A DNA stretch of 64,000 nucleotides, taken from NCBI GenBank assembly GCA_963749875.1, contig CAVVOX010000003.1, positions 310,001 through 374,000 of the forward strand. Reading direction: 5' to 3'. The notes under the pieces were generated by a model. That model had not been told where the DNA came from. It did no database searches and was given only the letters and a program-made list of their open reading frames with translations. Source of the stretch: JAHQVI01 sp963749875. Its GTDB lineage: Bacteria; Pseudomonadota; Alphaproteobacteria; Rhizobiales; Rhodomicrobiaceae. A program made the position numbers and the translations under genes. This document shows, piece by piece, positions 54,892 to 64,000 of this stretch. The first letter of the stretch is position 1. Every line of letters starts with the position of its first letter.

Positions 54892-55356
54892 ATGAAACAT
54901 CTCGCTCAGATCAACATCGCCAGACTGCTCTATCCGCAGGGCGACCCGCGTGTGGCCGGCTTCTTCGACAATCTCGACCGCGTCAATGCCGCCGCCGAGC
55001 GCATGCCCGGCTTCGTGTGGCGGCTGAAGGATGACAGCGGCAATGCCACATCCATCAGCGCGTATGACGACCCCGCGATCCTGGTGAATATGTCGGTCTG
55101 GGAGAGCGTCGAGACCTTCGAGACATTCGTCTGGCAGACGGTCCACGCCAATATCTACCGGCTGCGCACGGGCTGGTTCGAGCCGATGAAGAGCCCGCAT
55201 TTCGCCATGTGGTGGATCGAGTCCGGCCACATCCCCACTCCCGCCGAGGGTCGCGCCCGGCTTGAATATCTGGAGCAGCACGGGCCGAGCGACCATGCCT
55301 TCGGCTGGGAAAGCCTGCCTGCTGCCAAGCTCTGGCGCGAGGGCCGCTGCGCCTGA
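54892..55356 (+). CDS. DUF3291 family protein
   Basis: 154 aa, starting two bases after the nuoF stop. DUF3291 features: LAQINIARLLYPQGDPRVAG, PGFVWRLKDDSGNATSISAY, MSVWESVETFETFVWQTVHA and MWWIESGHIPTPAEGRARLE. The fold resembles a dimeric alpha-beta barrel related to monooxygenases of antibiotic biosynthesis, but no activity is known. A guest in the nuo operon between nuoF and nuoG. Confidence 0.85.
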   Translation: MKHLAQINIARLLYPQGDPRVAGFFDNLDRVNAAAERMPGFVWRLKDDSGNATSISAYDDPAILVNMSVWESVETFETFVWQTVHANIYRLRTGWFEPMKSPHFAMWWIESGHIPTPAEGRARLEYLEQHGPSDHAFGWESLPAAKLWREGRCA

Positions 55357-55595
55357 TCCCGAGTTTGCGCCTTTTATTGCGTACAAAATGCCACTATTCG
55401 GCCTGGCGGTTGGATTGTGCAGTTGCGAAACACGGGTGAGACGTGTTGTAGAAAGGGCGGGAACATCCTCGACGCATGGTCGGCGCGGCAGGATAGGGCG
55501 CGGCGTCAAGGTGCGTCCACTGGCTCGGTTGCGCTTGCTGCGAGCGCATCCTACAAGCTGCGAAACGGGTCTGGCGTCTTAGAAATGAGCGGCAT
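55357..55595 (+). other. Gap between the DUF3291 gene and nuoG
   Basis: 239 bases, unusually long for a cotranscribed nuo operon. No coding frame or hairpin stands out; it may hold a secondary promoter for nuoG-N. Confidence 0.4.
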
Positions 55596-57704
55596 ATGCC
55601 AAAACTGATCATCAACGATGAGCCGATCGAGGTCGAAGACGGTCTCAATCTTCTGCAGGCCTGCGAGCTTGCCGGGGCGGAGATTCCCCGCTTCTGCTAC
55701 CATGAGCGGCTTTCGATCGCCGGCAATTGCCGCATGTGTCTCGTCGAGGTCGTGGGCATGCCGAAGCCCGTCGCCTCCTGCCATATGAGCGTCAACGATC
55801 TGCGTCCCGGCCGCGACGGCACACCGCCGACCATCCGCACCGACAGCGCCGTCACCAAGAAGGCGCGCGAAGGGGTGATGGAGTTTCTGCTGATCAACCA
55901 TCCGCTCGATTGCCCGATCTGCGATCAGGGCGGGGAGTGCGACCTGCAGGACCAGGCCATGGCCTATGGCGTCGATGGCAGCCGCTTTCACGAGAACAAG
56001 CGCGCCGTCGAGGACAAGAATATCGGCCCGCTCATCAAGACGATCATGACGCGCTGCATTCATTGCACGCGCTGCGTCCGCTTCATGACCGAGGTGGCCG
56101 GCGTGTCCGAGCTTGGCGCGATCGGGCGCGGCGAGGACATGGAGATCACCACCTATCTCGAACATGGGATGACCTCGGAGCTGTCCGGCAATGTGATCGA
56201 CCTTTGCCCGGTCGGCGCGCTGACCTCGAAACCCTATGCGTTCAAGGCGCGTCCCTGGGAGCTGCGCAAGACCGAGACGATCGACGTCATGGATGCGGTC
56301 GGCTCGAACATCCGCGTCGATGCGCGCGACCGCGAGATCATGCGGATCATGCCGCGCAATCATGACAATGTGAATGAGGAATGGATCTCCGATAAGTCGC
56401 GCTTCGTCTGGGACGGCTTGCGGCGCGCCCGGCTCGACCGCCCCTATATCCGCCGCGACGGTAAGCTGCGCGAGGCGAGCTGGAGCGAAGCCTTCGCCGA
56501 GATTGCGGAGAAGGTGAATGCGGCGGGCGCGAAAAAAATCGGCGCGATCGCCGGCGATCTGGCGGCGGTGGAGGATATCTATGCGCTGAAATCGCTGTTC
56601 CTCGGCCTCGGTTCGCCGCATCTGGATTGCCGCCAGGACGGCGCAGCCCTCGATCCGGCGCAGGGCCGGGCACCCTATCTGTTCAATTCAACGATTGCCG
56701 GCCTTGACGCGGCGGACAGGATCCTGCTCGTCGGCACGAATCCGCGCCTCGAAGCGGCCGTGCTCAACGCCCGTATCCTCAAAGGCTGGCGCAGCGGCCG
56801 CGTAAAGGTCGGCCTGATCGGCCAGCGGGCGGATCTGACCTATGATTACGACTATCTCGGCGCGGGGCCGCAGACGCTGCGGGAGATTGCCGAGGGCAAG
56901 CACGCCTTTGCGCAGGAATTGAAAGACGCCGCCCGTCCGATGATCATTCTCGGCGAGGCAGCGGCCGGGCGTCCCGATGGCGCCGGCATTGTCAAACTCG
57001 CGGCGCAGGCGGCCAAGAAATTGGGCATGCTGCGGCCCGAGGAGGGCTGGAACGGCTTCAATATGCTGCACAACGCCGCCGGACGGGTCGGCGGGCTCGA
57101 TCTCGGCTTCGTGCCGCAAGAGGGCGGGCTGGCGCTCGGGCCGATGCTGGAAGCCGCGCAGGCCGGCGATATCGCAGTTCTCTATCTGCTCGGCGCCGAC
57201 GAGCTCGATATGAGCCAGACAGGCAATGCCTTCCTCATCTATCAGGGCAGCCATGGTGACCGCGGCGCACGTTTCGCGGACGTCATCCTTCCGGGCGCCG
57301 CATATACGGAGAAGAGCGGCACCTATGTGAATACCGAAGGCCGGGTGCAGATCGCGCCGCGCGCCGTCTTCCCGCCCGGCGATGCCCGCGAGGATTGGAC
57401 CATTCTCCGCGCGCTGTCGGAGCATTTGGGCGCCAAGCTGCCCTTCGACAGTCTCGCCGAGTTGAGGACGGGGCTCTATACGGATTATCCGCATTTCGCC
57501 GCCGGCAACGACATTGCGCCGGGCAATATTTCTGATATTGAGGCCCTTGCCGAGGGGGAGGCGCGCGTCGATGACGCCGCTTTCGTGGCGGCGGTGGAGG
57601 ATTACTACCTCACCAATCCAATTGCGCGGGCCTCGGCGATCATGAACGAGCTTTCCGCCCTGGCGCACGAGCAGGATCACGGAGCGACCGGCACCGATGG
57701 CTGA
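55596..57704 (+). CDS. nuoG: NADH-quinone oxidoreductase subunit G
   Basis: 702 aa (75 kDa) Fe-S subunit. N-terminal [2Fe-2S] ligands: RFCYHERLSIAGNCRMCLVE and VASCHMSV; [4Fe-4S] N5 region HPLDCPICDQGGECDLQDQA; N4 in RCIHCTRCVRFMTEVAGV and VIDLCPVGALTSKPY. C-terminal molybdopterin-oxidoreductase-like domain (EGWNGFNMLHNAAGRVGGLD) without cofactor, as in mitochondrial complex I. The stop overlaps nuoH by eight bases. Confidence 0.96.
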   Translation: MPKLIINDEPIEVEDGLNLLQACELAGAEIPRFCYHERLSIAGNCRMCLVEVVGMPKPVASCHMSVNDLRPGRDGTPPTIRTDSAVTKKAREGVMEFLLINHPLDCPICDQGGECDLQDQAMAYGVDGSRFHENKRAVEDKNIGPLIKTIMTRCIHCTRCVRFMTEVAGVSELGAIGRGEDMEITTYLEHGMTSELSGNVIDLCPVGALTSKPYAFKARPWELRKTETIDVMDAVGSNIRVDARDREIMRIMPRNHDNVNEEWISDKSRFVWDGLRRARLDRPYIRRDGKLREASWSEAFAEIAEKVNAAGAKKIGAIAGDLAAVEDIYALKSLFLGLGSPHLDCRQDGAALDPAQGRAPYLFNSTIAGLDAADRILLVGTNPRLEAAVLNARILKGWRSGRVKVGLIGQRADLTYDYDYLGAGPQTLREIAEGKHAFAQELKDAARPMIILGEAAAGRPDGAGIVKLAAQAAKKLGMLRPEEGWNGFNMLHNAAGRVGGLDLGFVPQEGGLALGPMLEAAQAGDIAVLYLLGADELDMSQTGNAFLIYQGSHGDRGARFADVILPGAAYTEKSGTYVNTEGRVQIAPRAVFPPGDAREDWTILRALSEHLGAKLPFDSLAELRTGLYTDYPHFAAGNDIAPGNISDIEALAEGEARVDDAAFVAAVEDYYLTNPIARASAIMNELSALAHEQDHGATGTDG

Positions 57705-58719
57705 GTTTTGGACCCATTACGGCTTTCCGCTGCTGATCATCATCGTCCAGAGTCTCGGGCTTCTGGTCTCTCTCCTGCTGATCATCGCCTATTTGCTGCT
57801 TGCCGACCGCAAGATCTGGGCGGCGGTTCAGCTTCGGCGCGGGCCGAACGTCGTCGGCGCCTGGGGGCTGCTGCAGAGTTTTGCCGATTTCGCCAAATTC
57901 ATCCTGAAAGAGCCGGTCATTCCGGCGGGCTCCGACAAGATGGTGTTTCTGCTGGCGCCGATCGTGAGCGCCGTTCTGGCGCTCTCGGCCTGGGCCGTCA
58001 TCCCGATCGCCGACAATTGGGTCGTCGCCGACATCAATGTGGGCATTCTCTATATTTTCGCCATCTCCTCGCTGGGCGTATATGGGGTGATCATGGGCGG
58101 ATGGGCGTCGAACTCGAAATATCCGTTCCTGGGCGCGCTGCGCTCGGCCGCGCAGATGGTCTCTTATGAGGTCTCCATCGGTTTTGTGATCATCACCGTG
58201 CTCTTATGCGCCGGCTCGTTGAATCTGACCGATATCGTCAAAGCCCAGGACACCTCCTATGGGCTTTTCGGCTGGTACTGGCTGCCGCTCTTTCCGATGT
58301 TCATCATCTTCTTTGTTTCCGCGCTGGCCGAGACGAACCGGCCGCCTTTCGACCTGCCGGAAGCGGAATCCGAGCTGGTGGCCGGCTTCATGGTGGAATA
58401 TTCCTCCACGCCCTATCTCTTGTTCATGCTCGGAGAATATGTGGCGATCACCACCATGTGCGCCCTGATGACGATCCTCTTTCTCGGCGGCTGGCTGCCG
58501 CCGGTTGATCTGCCGCCCTTCACCTGGGTGCCGGGCGTCATCTGGTTCGTGCTGAAGCTGTGCTTGTGTTTCTTCCTGTTTGCGATGGTGAAGGCGATCG
58601 TTCCACGCTATCGCTATGACCAGCTCATGCGGCTGGGGTGGAAGGTGTTTCTGCCGGCCTCGCTGGCGATGGTCGTGATTGTGGCGGGCGTGCTGCAATA
58701 TTTCGATCTGGCGCCGTGA
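57697..58719 (+). CDS. nuoH: NADH-quinone oxidoreductase subunit H
   Basis: 340 aa membrane subunit (ND1) with eight TM helices forming the quinone chamber. Conserved DRKIWAAVQLRRGPNVVGAW, SSLGVYGVIMGGWASNSKYP and the acidic loop ETNRPPFDLPEAESELVAGF are present. It overlaps nuoG; nuoI follows after 15 bases. Confidence 0.97.
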   Translation: MAEFWTHYGFPLLIIIVQSLGLLVSLLLIIAYLLLADRKIWAAVQLRRGPNVVGAWGLLQSFADFAKFILKEPVIPAGSDKMVFLLAPIVSAVLALSAWAVIPIADNWVVADINVGILYIFAISSLGVYGVIMGGWASNSKYPFLGALRSAAQMVSYEVSIGFVIITVLLCAGSLNLTDIVKAQDTSYGLFGWYWLPLFPMFIIFFVSALAETNRPPFDLPEAESELVAGFMVEYSSTPYLLFMLGEYVAITTMCALMTILFLGGWLPPVDLPPFTWVPGVIWFVLKLCLCFFLFAMVKAIVPRYRYDQLMRLGWKVFLPASLAMVVIVAGVLQYFDLAP

Positions 58720-58734
58720 CGTAAGGAGCCACTG

Positions 58735-59226
58735 ATGAGTGGACTGGCACAATCGATCAAATCCGCCATGCTGGCCGAGTTTTTCTCGGCCTTCTGGCTG
58801 GGGATGAAATATTTTTTCAAGCCGAAGGCGACGGTGAATTACCCCTTCGAGAAAGGGCCGATCAGCCCGCGTTTCCGGGGCGAGCATGTGCTGCGCCGCT
58901 ATCCGAACGGCGCGGAGCGCTGCATCGCCTGCAAGCTCTGCGAGGCGATCTGCCCGGCCCAGGCGATCACCATCGAAGCCGGCCCCCGCCGCAATGACGG
59001 CACACGCCGGACCACCCGCTATGATATCGACATGGTGAAGTGCATCTATTGCGGCTATTGCCAGGAAGCCTGCCCAGTCGACGCGGTCGTGGAAGGCCCG
59101 AATTTCGAATTCGCCACCGAGACGCGCGAGGAGCTGCTCTATGACAAGGAAAAACTGCTCGCGAATGGCGACCGCTGGGAGCGCCTGATCGCCAAGAATC
59201 TCGAACTGGACGCACCCTATCGCTGA
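58735..59226 (+). CDS. nuoI: NADH-quinone oxidoreductase subunit I
   Basis: 163 aa ferredoxin-like subunit (TYKY) with clusters N6a and N6b. Two C-x2-C-x2-C-x3-C motifs: CIACKLCEAICPAQ (Cys63, 66, 69, 73) and CIYCGYCQEACPVD (Cys103, 106, 109, 113). N-terminal amphipathic helix GMKYFFKPKATVNYPFEKGP docks on the membrane arm. Confidence 0.97.
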   Translation: MSGLAQSIKSAMLAEFFSAFWLGMKYFFKPKATVNYPFEKGPISPRFRGEHVLRRYPNGAERCIACKLCEAICPAQAITIEAGPRRNDGTRRTTRYDIDMVKCIYCGYCQEACPVDAVVEGPNFEFATETREELLYDKEKLLANGDRWERLIAKNLELDAPYR

Positions 59227-59496
59227 TCCTTTTGTAAGAGTGTCCGGCCATGGAAGAGGGCCGGGATAAGACGAGCCGCGTGACACTTATTGGGGAGGTG
59301 ACACAACTCGCAAAGGCATTCGCAACCGCCAATCCCACGATGACCAGCCTCAGGATGCGGCCATAGCCGACTTCGAAACCGACGAATCAGGCGATAACGG
59401 GAAGGGGCCCGTTTAACCTGTTCCCAAACCAAGCCGCGGCGCCGCCGGCCGCGCAAAGGCTTGAGCACAGGCAAGCAAGCAGGTAAGACGCACAGC
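59227..59496 (+). other. Gap between nuoI and nuoJ with a hairpin
   Basis: 270 bases. A CCGGCC / GGCCGG hairpin (59244-59264) without a T run lies shortly after nuoI. A 38-codon ORF from ATG 59250 (MEEGRDKTSRVTLIGEVTQL) has no convincing ribosome-binding site and was not called. May hold an internal promoter. Confidence 0.4.
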
Positions 59497-60120
59497 ATGT
59501 CCATCGCCAGCGCCTTCTTCTATCTCTTCGCCATTATGACCGTTGCCTCGGCGGTCATGGTCATCACCGTGCGCAATCCGGTTCATTCCGTGCTCTTCCT
59601 CATCCTCGCCTTCTTCAATTCGGCGGGCCTGTTCATCCTGCTGGGCGCGGAATTCATCGCCATGATCCTCGTCGTCGTCTATGTGGGCGCGGTGGCGGTG
59701 CTGTTCCTGTTCGTCGTGATGATGCTCGATGTCGACTTCGCCGAGCTGCGCGGGGGCTTTGCCAAATATCTTCCGGTCGCCGGGCTGATCGGCGGCATCC
59801 TGCTGGCGCAGCTCTTGCTCGTCGTGAGCGCCTGGACCTTCGCACCGGAAGGCGTGCTTCATATCACCGAGCCCATTCCGGCAGTGGCCAGCGTGCCCAA
59901 TGCGGAGGCGATCGGACGGGTTCTTTACACGCGCTACATCTATTTCTTCCAATTGGCCGGGCTCATTCTGCTCGTTGCGATGGTGGGCGCGATCGTGCTG
60001 ACGCTCCGGCACCGCGTTGGCGTCAAACGGCAGAATATCGGCGAGCAGGTCGGGCGCGATCCGAACAGCGCGATCGAGGTCAAAAAGGTTGAAACCGGCC
60101 GCGGGATCGGGATGGGCTAA
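59497..60120 (+). CDS. nuoJ: NADH-quinone oxidoreductase subunit J
   Basis: 207 aa membrane subunit (ND6), five TM helices. Conserved VRNPVHSVLFLILAFFNSAG and EFIAMILVVVYVGAVAVLFL followed by FVVMMLD (the pi-bulge helix TM3). The ATG at 59497 (MSIASAFFYLF) is used; the open frame from TTG 59461 adds only hydrophilic residues. nuoK follows after 20 bases. Confidence 0.95.
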   Translation: MSIASAFFYLFAIMTVASAVMVITVRNPVHSVLFLILAFFNSAGLFILLGAEFIAMILVVVYVGAVAVLFLFVVMMLDVDFAELRGGFAKYLPVAGLIGGILLAQLLLVVSAWTFAPEGVLHITEPIPAVASVPNAEAIGRVLYTRYIYFFQLAGLILLVAMVGAIVLTLRHRVGVKRQNIGEQVGRDPNSAIEVKKVETGRGIGMG

Positions 60121-60140
60121 GGCGGGAAGCGATCACACCC

Positions 60141-60449
60141 ATGGACATCGGACTGTCTCACTATCTCAGCATCGGCGCGATCCTCTTCACGATCGGCGTC
60201 TTCGGCATTTTCCTCAACAGGAAGAACGTCATCATCATTCTGATGTCGATCGAGCTGATGCTGCTCGCCGTGAATATCAACTTCGTCGCTTTCTCGGCAT
60301 TTCTCGGCGATCTCATCGGCCAGATCTTCGTGCTCCTGATCCTGACCGTCGCCGCCGCGGAAGCCGCCATCGGCCTTGCCATCGTCGTTGTCTATTTCCG
60401 GAATCGCGGTTCGATCGCCGTCGATGACATCAATCTGATGAAAGGATAG
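60141..60449 (+). CDS. nuoK: NADH-quinone oxidoreductase subunit K
   Basis: 102 aa, three TM helices (ND4L). Conserved Glu residues in ILMSIELMLLAVNINFVAFS and VAAAEAAIGLAIVVVYFRNR, both needed for proton translocation in E. coli NuoK. Start ATG with GGGAAG upstream. Confidence 0.97.
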   Translation: MDIGLSHYLSIGAILFTIGVFGIFLNRKNVIIILMSIELMLLAVNINFVAFSAFLGDLIGQIFVLLILTVAAAEAAIGLAIVVVYFRNRGSIAVDDINLMKG

Positions 60450-60459
60450 GGCGGGAAGC

Positions 60460-62409
60460 ATGTATTCGGCGATCGTCTTTCTCCCGCTCACCGGCGCACT
60501 GCTCGCCGGCTTTCTCGGACGCTGGATCGGCGCCAAGGGCTCCGGCATCCTCACCAGCACATTGCTGACCATCGCGGCGGTCCTCTCCTGGATCGCTTTT
60601 TACCGTGTCGGCTACACGGGCGAGGAATTGCGCGTGCCCCTCATGGAATGGGTCACCTCCGGCGATCTCCAGACGGGCTGGCAATTGCGGATCGACACGC
60701 TCACCGCGGTCATGCTGGTCGTCGTCAATACGGTCTCGGCGCTCGTCCATATCTACTCGATCGGCTATATGGCGCATGATGACGGTCAGCCGCGCTTTTT
60801 CGCCTTCCTGTCGCTCTTTACCTTCGCCATGCTGGCGCTGGTCACGGCGGACAATCTCCTGCAGCTCTTTTTCGGCTGGGAGGGCGTGGGCCTCGCCTCC
60901 TACCTGCTGATCGGCTTCTGGTATCACAAACCCTCGGCCAATGAGGCCGCGATCAAGGCCTTCATCGTCAACCGCGTCGGCGATTTCGGCTTCGCGCTCG
61001 GCATCTTCGCGACATTCGCCGTCTTCAATACGATCTCGCTCGACGCCATCTTCGCCTCAGCGCCCGATCAGGTCGGCACCACGATCGCGTTTCTGGGCTA
61101 TCAGCTTGATACGCTGACGGTGATCTGCCTCCTGCTGTTCCTCGGCGCGATGGGCAAATCGGCGCAGTTCCTGCTGCACACCTGGCTGCCGGACGCAATG
61201 GAAGGCCCCACGCCCGTCTCCGCGCTCATCCATGCCGCAACCATGGTGACGGCCGGCGTGTTCATGGTCGCCCGCCTGTCGCCGCTGTTCGAGCTGGCGC
61301 CCATCGCCCTGCAGGTGGTGATCGCCATCGGCGCAATCACGGCCTTCTTTGCGGCGACCGTCGGCGTGGCCCAAAACGACATTAAGCGCGTCATCGCCTA
61401 TTCGACCTGCTCACAGCTCGGCTATATGTTCGTCGCGCTCGGCGTCGGCGCCTATTCGGCGGGCATCTTTCACCTCTTCACCCATGCCTTCTTCAAGGCG
61501 CTCCTGTTCCTCGGCGCAGGCTCTGTGATCCACGCGCTGCATGAGGAGCAGGATCTGCGCAACATGGGCGGCCTGCGCAAGAGCATCCCCTCGACCTTCC
61601 TCCTGATGGTGGTCGGCACGCTGGCTTTGACCGGCTTTCCGCTGACCGCCGGCTATTTCTCCAAGGACATGATCATCGAGGCCTCGCACGCCGCTCATGG
61701 CGAAGTTGCGCATTACGCCTACATCCTCCTGGTGATCGCCGCGTTCCTCACCAGCTTCTACAGCTGGCGGCTGATCTTCATGGCGTTTTTCGGCGAGCCG
61801 CGCCATGATGAGGAGACGGCCAAACATGTGCATGAATCGCCCTACGTCATGCTTGTTCCGCTGGCCGTCCTCGCCGCCGGATCGCTCGGCGCCGGCTATC
61901 TCGCCAAGGGCTTCTTCGTCGGCGAGCACTATTCGGCCTTCTGGCGCGGCGCACTGTTTACCGGCCCGGAAAATCACATTCTCGAAGAGGCCCACCATAC
62001 ACCGGAGCTGATTGCCTTGTTGCCGACAATCATGATGGTTGCCGGCTTCGCGCTCGCCTGGTTCTCTTATATTTACGCGCCATCGACCCCGGCCTGGGCA
62101 ATGCGGACCTTCAAGCCGATCCACGCCTTCCTCTACAATAAATGGTATTTCGATGAGCTCTATGACTGGCTGTTCGTGCGGCCGTTCAAATGGCTGTCGC
62201 GGCAGCTCTGGAAGACCGGCGACGGCGCGATCATCGACGGGCTCGGCCCTGACGGCATTTCGGCCCGCGTCATCGACATCACCAACCGCGTCGTGCGGCT
62301 GCAGACCGGCTTCGTCTATCACTACGCCTTCGTCATGCTGATCGGCATCGCCCTCATCATCACCTATTTCGCCTATGTCTATTGGGCGCTGGTCTGGAAA
62401 GGGTTTTAA
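60460..62409 (+). CDS. nuoL: NADH-quinone oxidoreductase subunit L
   Basis: 649 aa antiporter-like subunit (ND5) with about 16 TM helices and the long lateral helix at the C-terminus. Signatures: FFGWEGVGLASYLLIGFWYH (Glu of the Lys-Glu pair), GAMGKSAQFLLHTWLPDAME (Lys), FSKDMIIEASHA region as AGYFSKDMIIEA. Starts ten bases after nuoK. Confidence 0.97.
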   Translation: MYSAIVFLPLTGALLAGFLGRWIGAKGSGILTSTLLTIAAVLSWIAFYRVGYTGEELRVPLMEWVTSGDLQTGWQLRIDTLTAVMLVVVNTVSALVHIYSIGYMAHDDGQPRFFAFLSLFTFAMLALVTADNLLQLFFGWEGVGLASYLLIGFWYHKPSANEAAIKAFIVNRVGDFGFALGIFATFAVFNTISLDAIFASAPDQVGTTIAFLGYQLDTLTVICLLLFLGAMGKSAQFLLHTWLPDAMEGPTPVSALIHAATMVTAGVFMVARLSPLFELAPIALQVVIAIGAITAFFAATVGVAQNDIKRVIAYSTCSQLGYMFVALGVGAYSAGIFHLFTHAFFKALLFLGAGSVIHALHEEQDLRNMGGLRKSIPSTFLLMVVGTLALTGFPLTAGYFSKDMIIEASHAAHGEVAHYAYILLVIAAFLTSFYSWRLIFMAFFGEPRHDEETAKHVHESPYVMLVPLAVLAAGSLGAGYLAKGFFVGEHYSAFWRGALFTGPENHILEEAHHTPELIALLPTIMMVAGFALAWFSYIYAPSTPAWAMRTFKPIHAFLYNKWYFDELYDWLFVRPFKWLSRQLWKTGDGAIIDGLGPDGISARVIDITNRVVRLQTGFVYHYAFVMLIGIALIITYFAYVYWALVWKGF

Positions 62410-62412
62410 GCC

Positions 62413-63933
62413 ATGACAAGCTGGCCGGTCCTTTCCACCGTCGTCTTCCTGCCCTTCCTCGGCGCGCTGTTCATCTTCCTTTTGCGCGGCGAGGACGAAG
62501 CCGCCAAGCGCAATGCGCGCTATATCGCGCTGTGGACGACCATCGTCACCTTCGTCGTCTCGCTCCTAATCTGGCGCGATTTCGATCCGACCACGGCCGA
62601 TTTCCAGTTCGTCGAGAAGCACGACTGGATCGGCGGCGCCATCACCTACCATCTCGGCGTCGACGGCATTTCGATGCTGTTCATCATCCTGACGACCTTC
62701 CTGATGCCGCTTTGCATTCTGGCGAGCTGGCGGTCCGTCGAGGAGCGGGTGCGCGAATATATGATCGCGTTCCTCGTTCTGGAGACGCTGATGATCGGCG
62801 TCTTCTGCGCGCTCGACCTGATCGTCTTCTATCTTTTCTTCGAGGGCGGCCTCATCCCGATGTTCATCATCATCGGCGTCTGGGGCGGAAAGCGGCGCGT
62901 TTATGCCAGCTTCAAATTCTTCCTCTATACGCTGCTCGGGTCGGTTCTGATGCTGCTCGCCATTATGGCGATGTATCTCCAGGCCGGAACGACCGACATT
63001 CCGACATTGCTGGCCTATGATTTCCCGGCGGATCTGCAATTCTGGCTGTGGATCGCCTTCTTCGCCTCATTCGCGGTAAAGCTGCCGATGTGGCCGGTCC
63101 ATACCTGGCTGCCGGATGCTCACGTCGAGGCGCCGACAGCGGGCTCGGTCATTCTGGCCGGCGTGCTTCTGAAAATGGGCGGCTACGGATTCTTGCGCTT
63201 CTCCATCCCGATGTTCCCGATTGCGTCGGCCGACCTCGCGCCCTTCATCTTCGCGCTCAGCATCATCGCCATCATCTACACCTCCATGGTCGCCTTTGCG
63301 CAGGAGGACGTGAAAAAGCTGATCGCCTATTCCTCCGTCGCCCATATGGGTTTCGTGACCATGGGTGTCTTCACGCTGACGACACAGGGCGTGCAGGGCG
63401 GCATCTTCCTGATGCTCAGCCACGGCATCGTCTCGGCCGCGCTTTTCCTCTGCGTCGGCGTCATATACGATCGCATGCATACGCGCGAGATTTCGGCCTA
63501 TGGCGGGCTTGCCGACCGGATGCCGCTCTATGCCTTCTGCTTCATGGTCTTCACCATGGCCAATGTCGGCCTGCCGGGCACTAGCGGCTTTGTCGGCGAG
63601 TTTCTGTCGCTGCTCGGCGCGTTCCGGCTCAACACATGGGTGGCGCTGTTCGCCACGACCGGCGTCATCCTTTCGGCTGCCTACGCGCTCTGGCTCTACC
63701 GGCGGGTGATCTTCGGCAAGCTGGAGAAGCCGAGCCTTGCCAATATTCTCGATCTGACGCCGCGCGAGACGGCGGTGCTTGCGCCGCTCGTGATCCTCAC
63801 CATCCTATTCGGCGTCTATCCCAAGCCGGTCATGGATGTGACCGCCGTATCCGTCGACAAGCTGATCGCGGAGTATAAACAGGACGTCGAAACCGCCCGG
63901 CAGGCGCGGCTTGCAGCGCTGGAGGAGAGGTGA
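62413..63933 (+). CDS. nuoM: NADH-quinone oxidoreductase subunit M
   Basis: 506 aa antiporter-like subunit (ND4), about 14 TM helices. Conserved Glu in LIVFYLFFEGGLIPMFIIIG, Lys in FFASFAVKLPMWPVHTWLPD followed by AHVEAPTAGSVILAGVLLKM, and LIAYSSVAHMGFVTMGVF. Starts four bases after nuoL; the stop overlaps nuoN (TGATG). Confidence 0.97.
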   Translation: MTSWPVLSTVVFLPFLGALFIFLLRGEDEAAKRNARYIALWTTIVTFVVSLLIWRDFDPTTADFQFVEKHDWIGGAITYHLGVDGISMLFIILTTFLMPLCILASWRSVEERVREYMIAFLVLETLMIGVFCALDLIVFYLFFEGGLIPMFIIIGVWGGKRRVYASFKFFLYTLLGSVLMLLAIMAMYLQAGTTDIPTLLAYDFPADLQFWLWIAFFASFAVKLPMWPVHTWLPDAHVEAPTAGSVILAGVLLKMGGYGFLRFSIPMFPIASADLAPFIFALSIIAIIYTSMVAFAQEDVKKLIAYSSVAHMGFVTMGVFTLTTQGVQGGIFLMLSHGIVSAALFLCVGVIYDRMHTREISAYGGLADRMPLYAFCFMVFTMANVGLPGTSGFVGEFLSLLGAFRLNTWVALFATTGVILSAAYALWLYRRVIFGKLEKPSLANILDLTPRETAVLAPLVILTILFGVYPKPVMDVTAVSVDKLIAEYKQDVETARQARLAALEER

Positions 63934-64000
63934 TGCCTTTACCGGCCCTTGACCATTTTGCGCCGATCTTCCCGGAGATGTTCCTCGCTTCGGCGACGAT
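63933..64000 (+). CDS. nuoN: NADH-quinone oxidoreductase subunit N, 5' end only
   Basis: The first 22 codons, MPLPALDHFAPIFPEMFLAS then AT, run off the window. Identified by position after nuoM and by the FPEMFLA start typical of NuoN (ND2). Overlaps the nuoM stop by one base. Confidence 0.85.
   Translation, partial: MPLPALDHFAPIFPEMFLASAT

Overview
The window looks like chromosomal DNA of an alphaproteobacterium, most probably of the order Hyphomicrobiales (Rhizobiales). The grounds are the high GC, the aa3 oxidase operon order ctaC-ctaD-ctaB-coxF-ctaG-ctaE-DUF983-SURF1-thrC-M16 peptidase-GNAT, the cysE-DUF3126 pair, and lineage-typical small families (DUF2259, DUF3309, DUF1674/SDHAF4, IalB, BTLCP). 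No rRNA, tRNA, CRISPR array, prophage or intact insertion sequence was seen.

Layout: 0-5 kb holds a MITE-like repeat, murI, a DUF2259 secreted protein, gshA, a DUF937 protein and an IalB protein. 5-15.2 kb is the cytochrome c oxidase structural and assembly operon, running into thrC, an M16 peptidase and a GNAT. 15.2-18.8 kb is a GGDEF-EAL membrane protein broken by one base. 18.8-31 kb is mixed housekeeping: GMC oxidoreductase, cupredoxin, rsmB, htpX, SDHAF4, an EnvZ/OmpR-type pair, a CBS protein, BTLCP protease, gamma carbonic anhydrase, DUF3126 and cysE. 31-36.3 kb carries an SGNH hydrolase, a flavodoxin-fold oxidoreductase, hsp20 and lon. 36.3-40.1 kb is a decaying strip of small genes and pseudogenes, including a VIT-type transporter remnant, a truncated DUF2147 gene and two related Cys-rich small proteins. 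40.5-48.8 kb is catabolic: glutaryl-CoA dehydrogenase, a CaiB/BaiF CoA-transferase coupled to a frameshifted ThDP enzyme, an atypical globin, a class III aminotransferase and a BKACE enzyme. 48.9-64 kb is the complex I (nuo) operon from nuoA to the start of nuoN.

Together the genes cover both ends of aerobic respiration (NADH entry through Nuo, oxygen reduction through the aa3 oxidase). Around these lie genes that may respond to oxygen or redox state: four promoters carry FNR/FixK-like TTGAT-N4 palindromes at a spacing compatible with -41.5 activation.

Most interesting points: (1) a DUF559 nuclease-like gene bracketed by inverted palindromic repeats and inserted neatly between nuoD and nuoE, with the same sequence blocks forming a gene-free MITE-like element at the left edge; (2) a FlK-like thioesterase and a small acidic protein carried inside the nuo operon; (3) the FNR/FixK-like box set, including one in front of an unrecognised 41-codon ORF; (4) a globin whose proximal His is a Tyr; (5) two genes each broken by a single inserted base, which could be sequence error.
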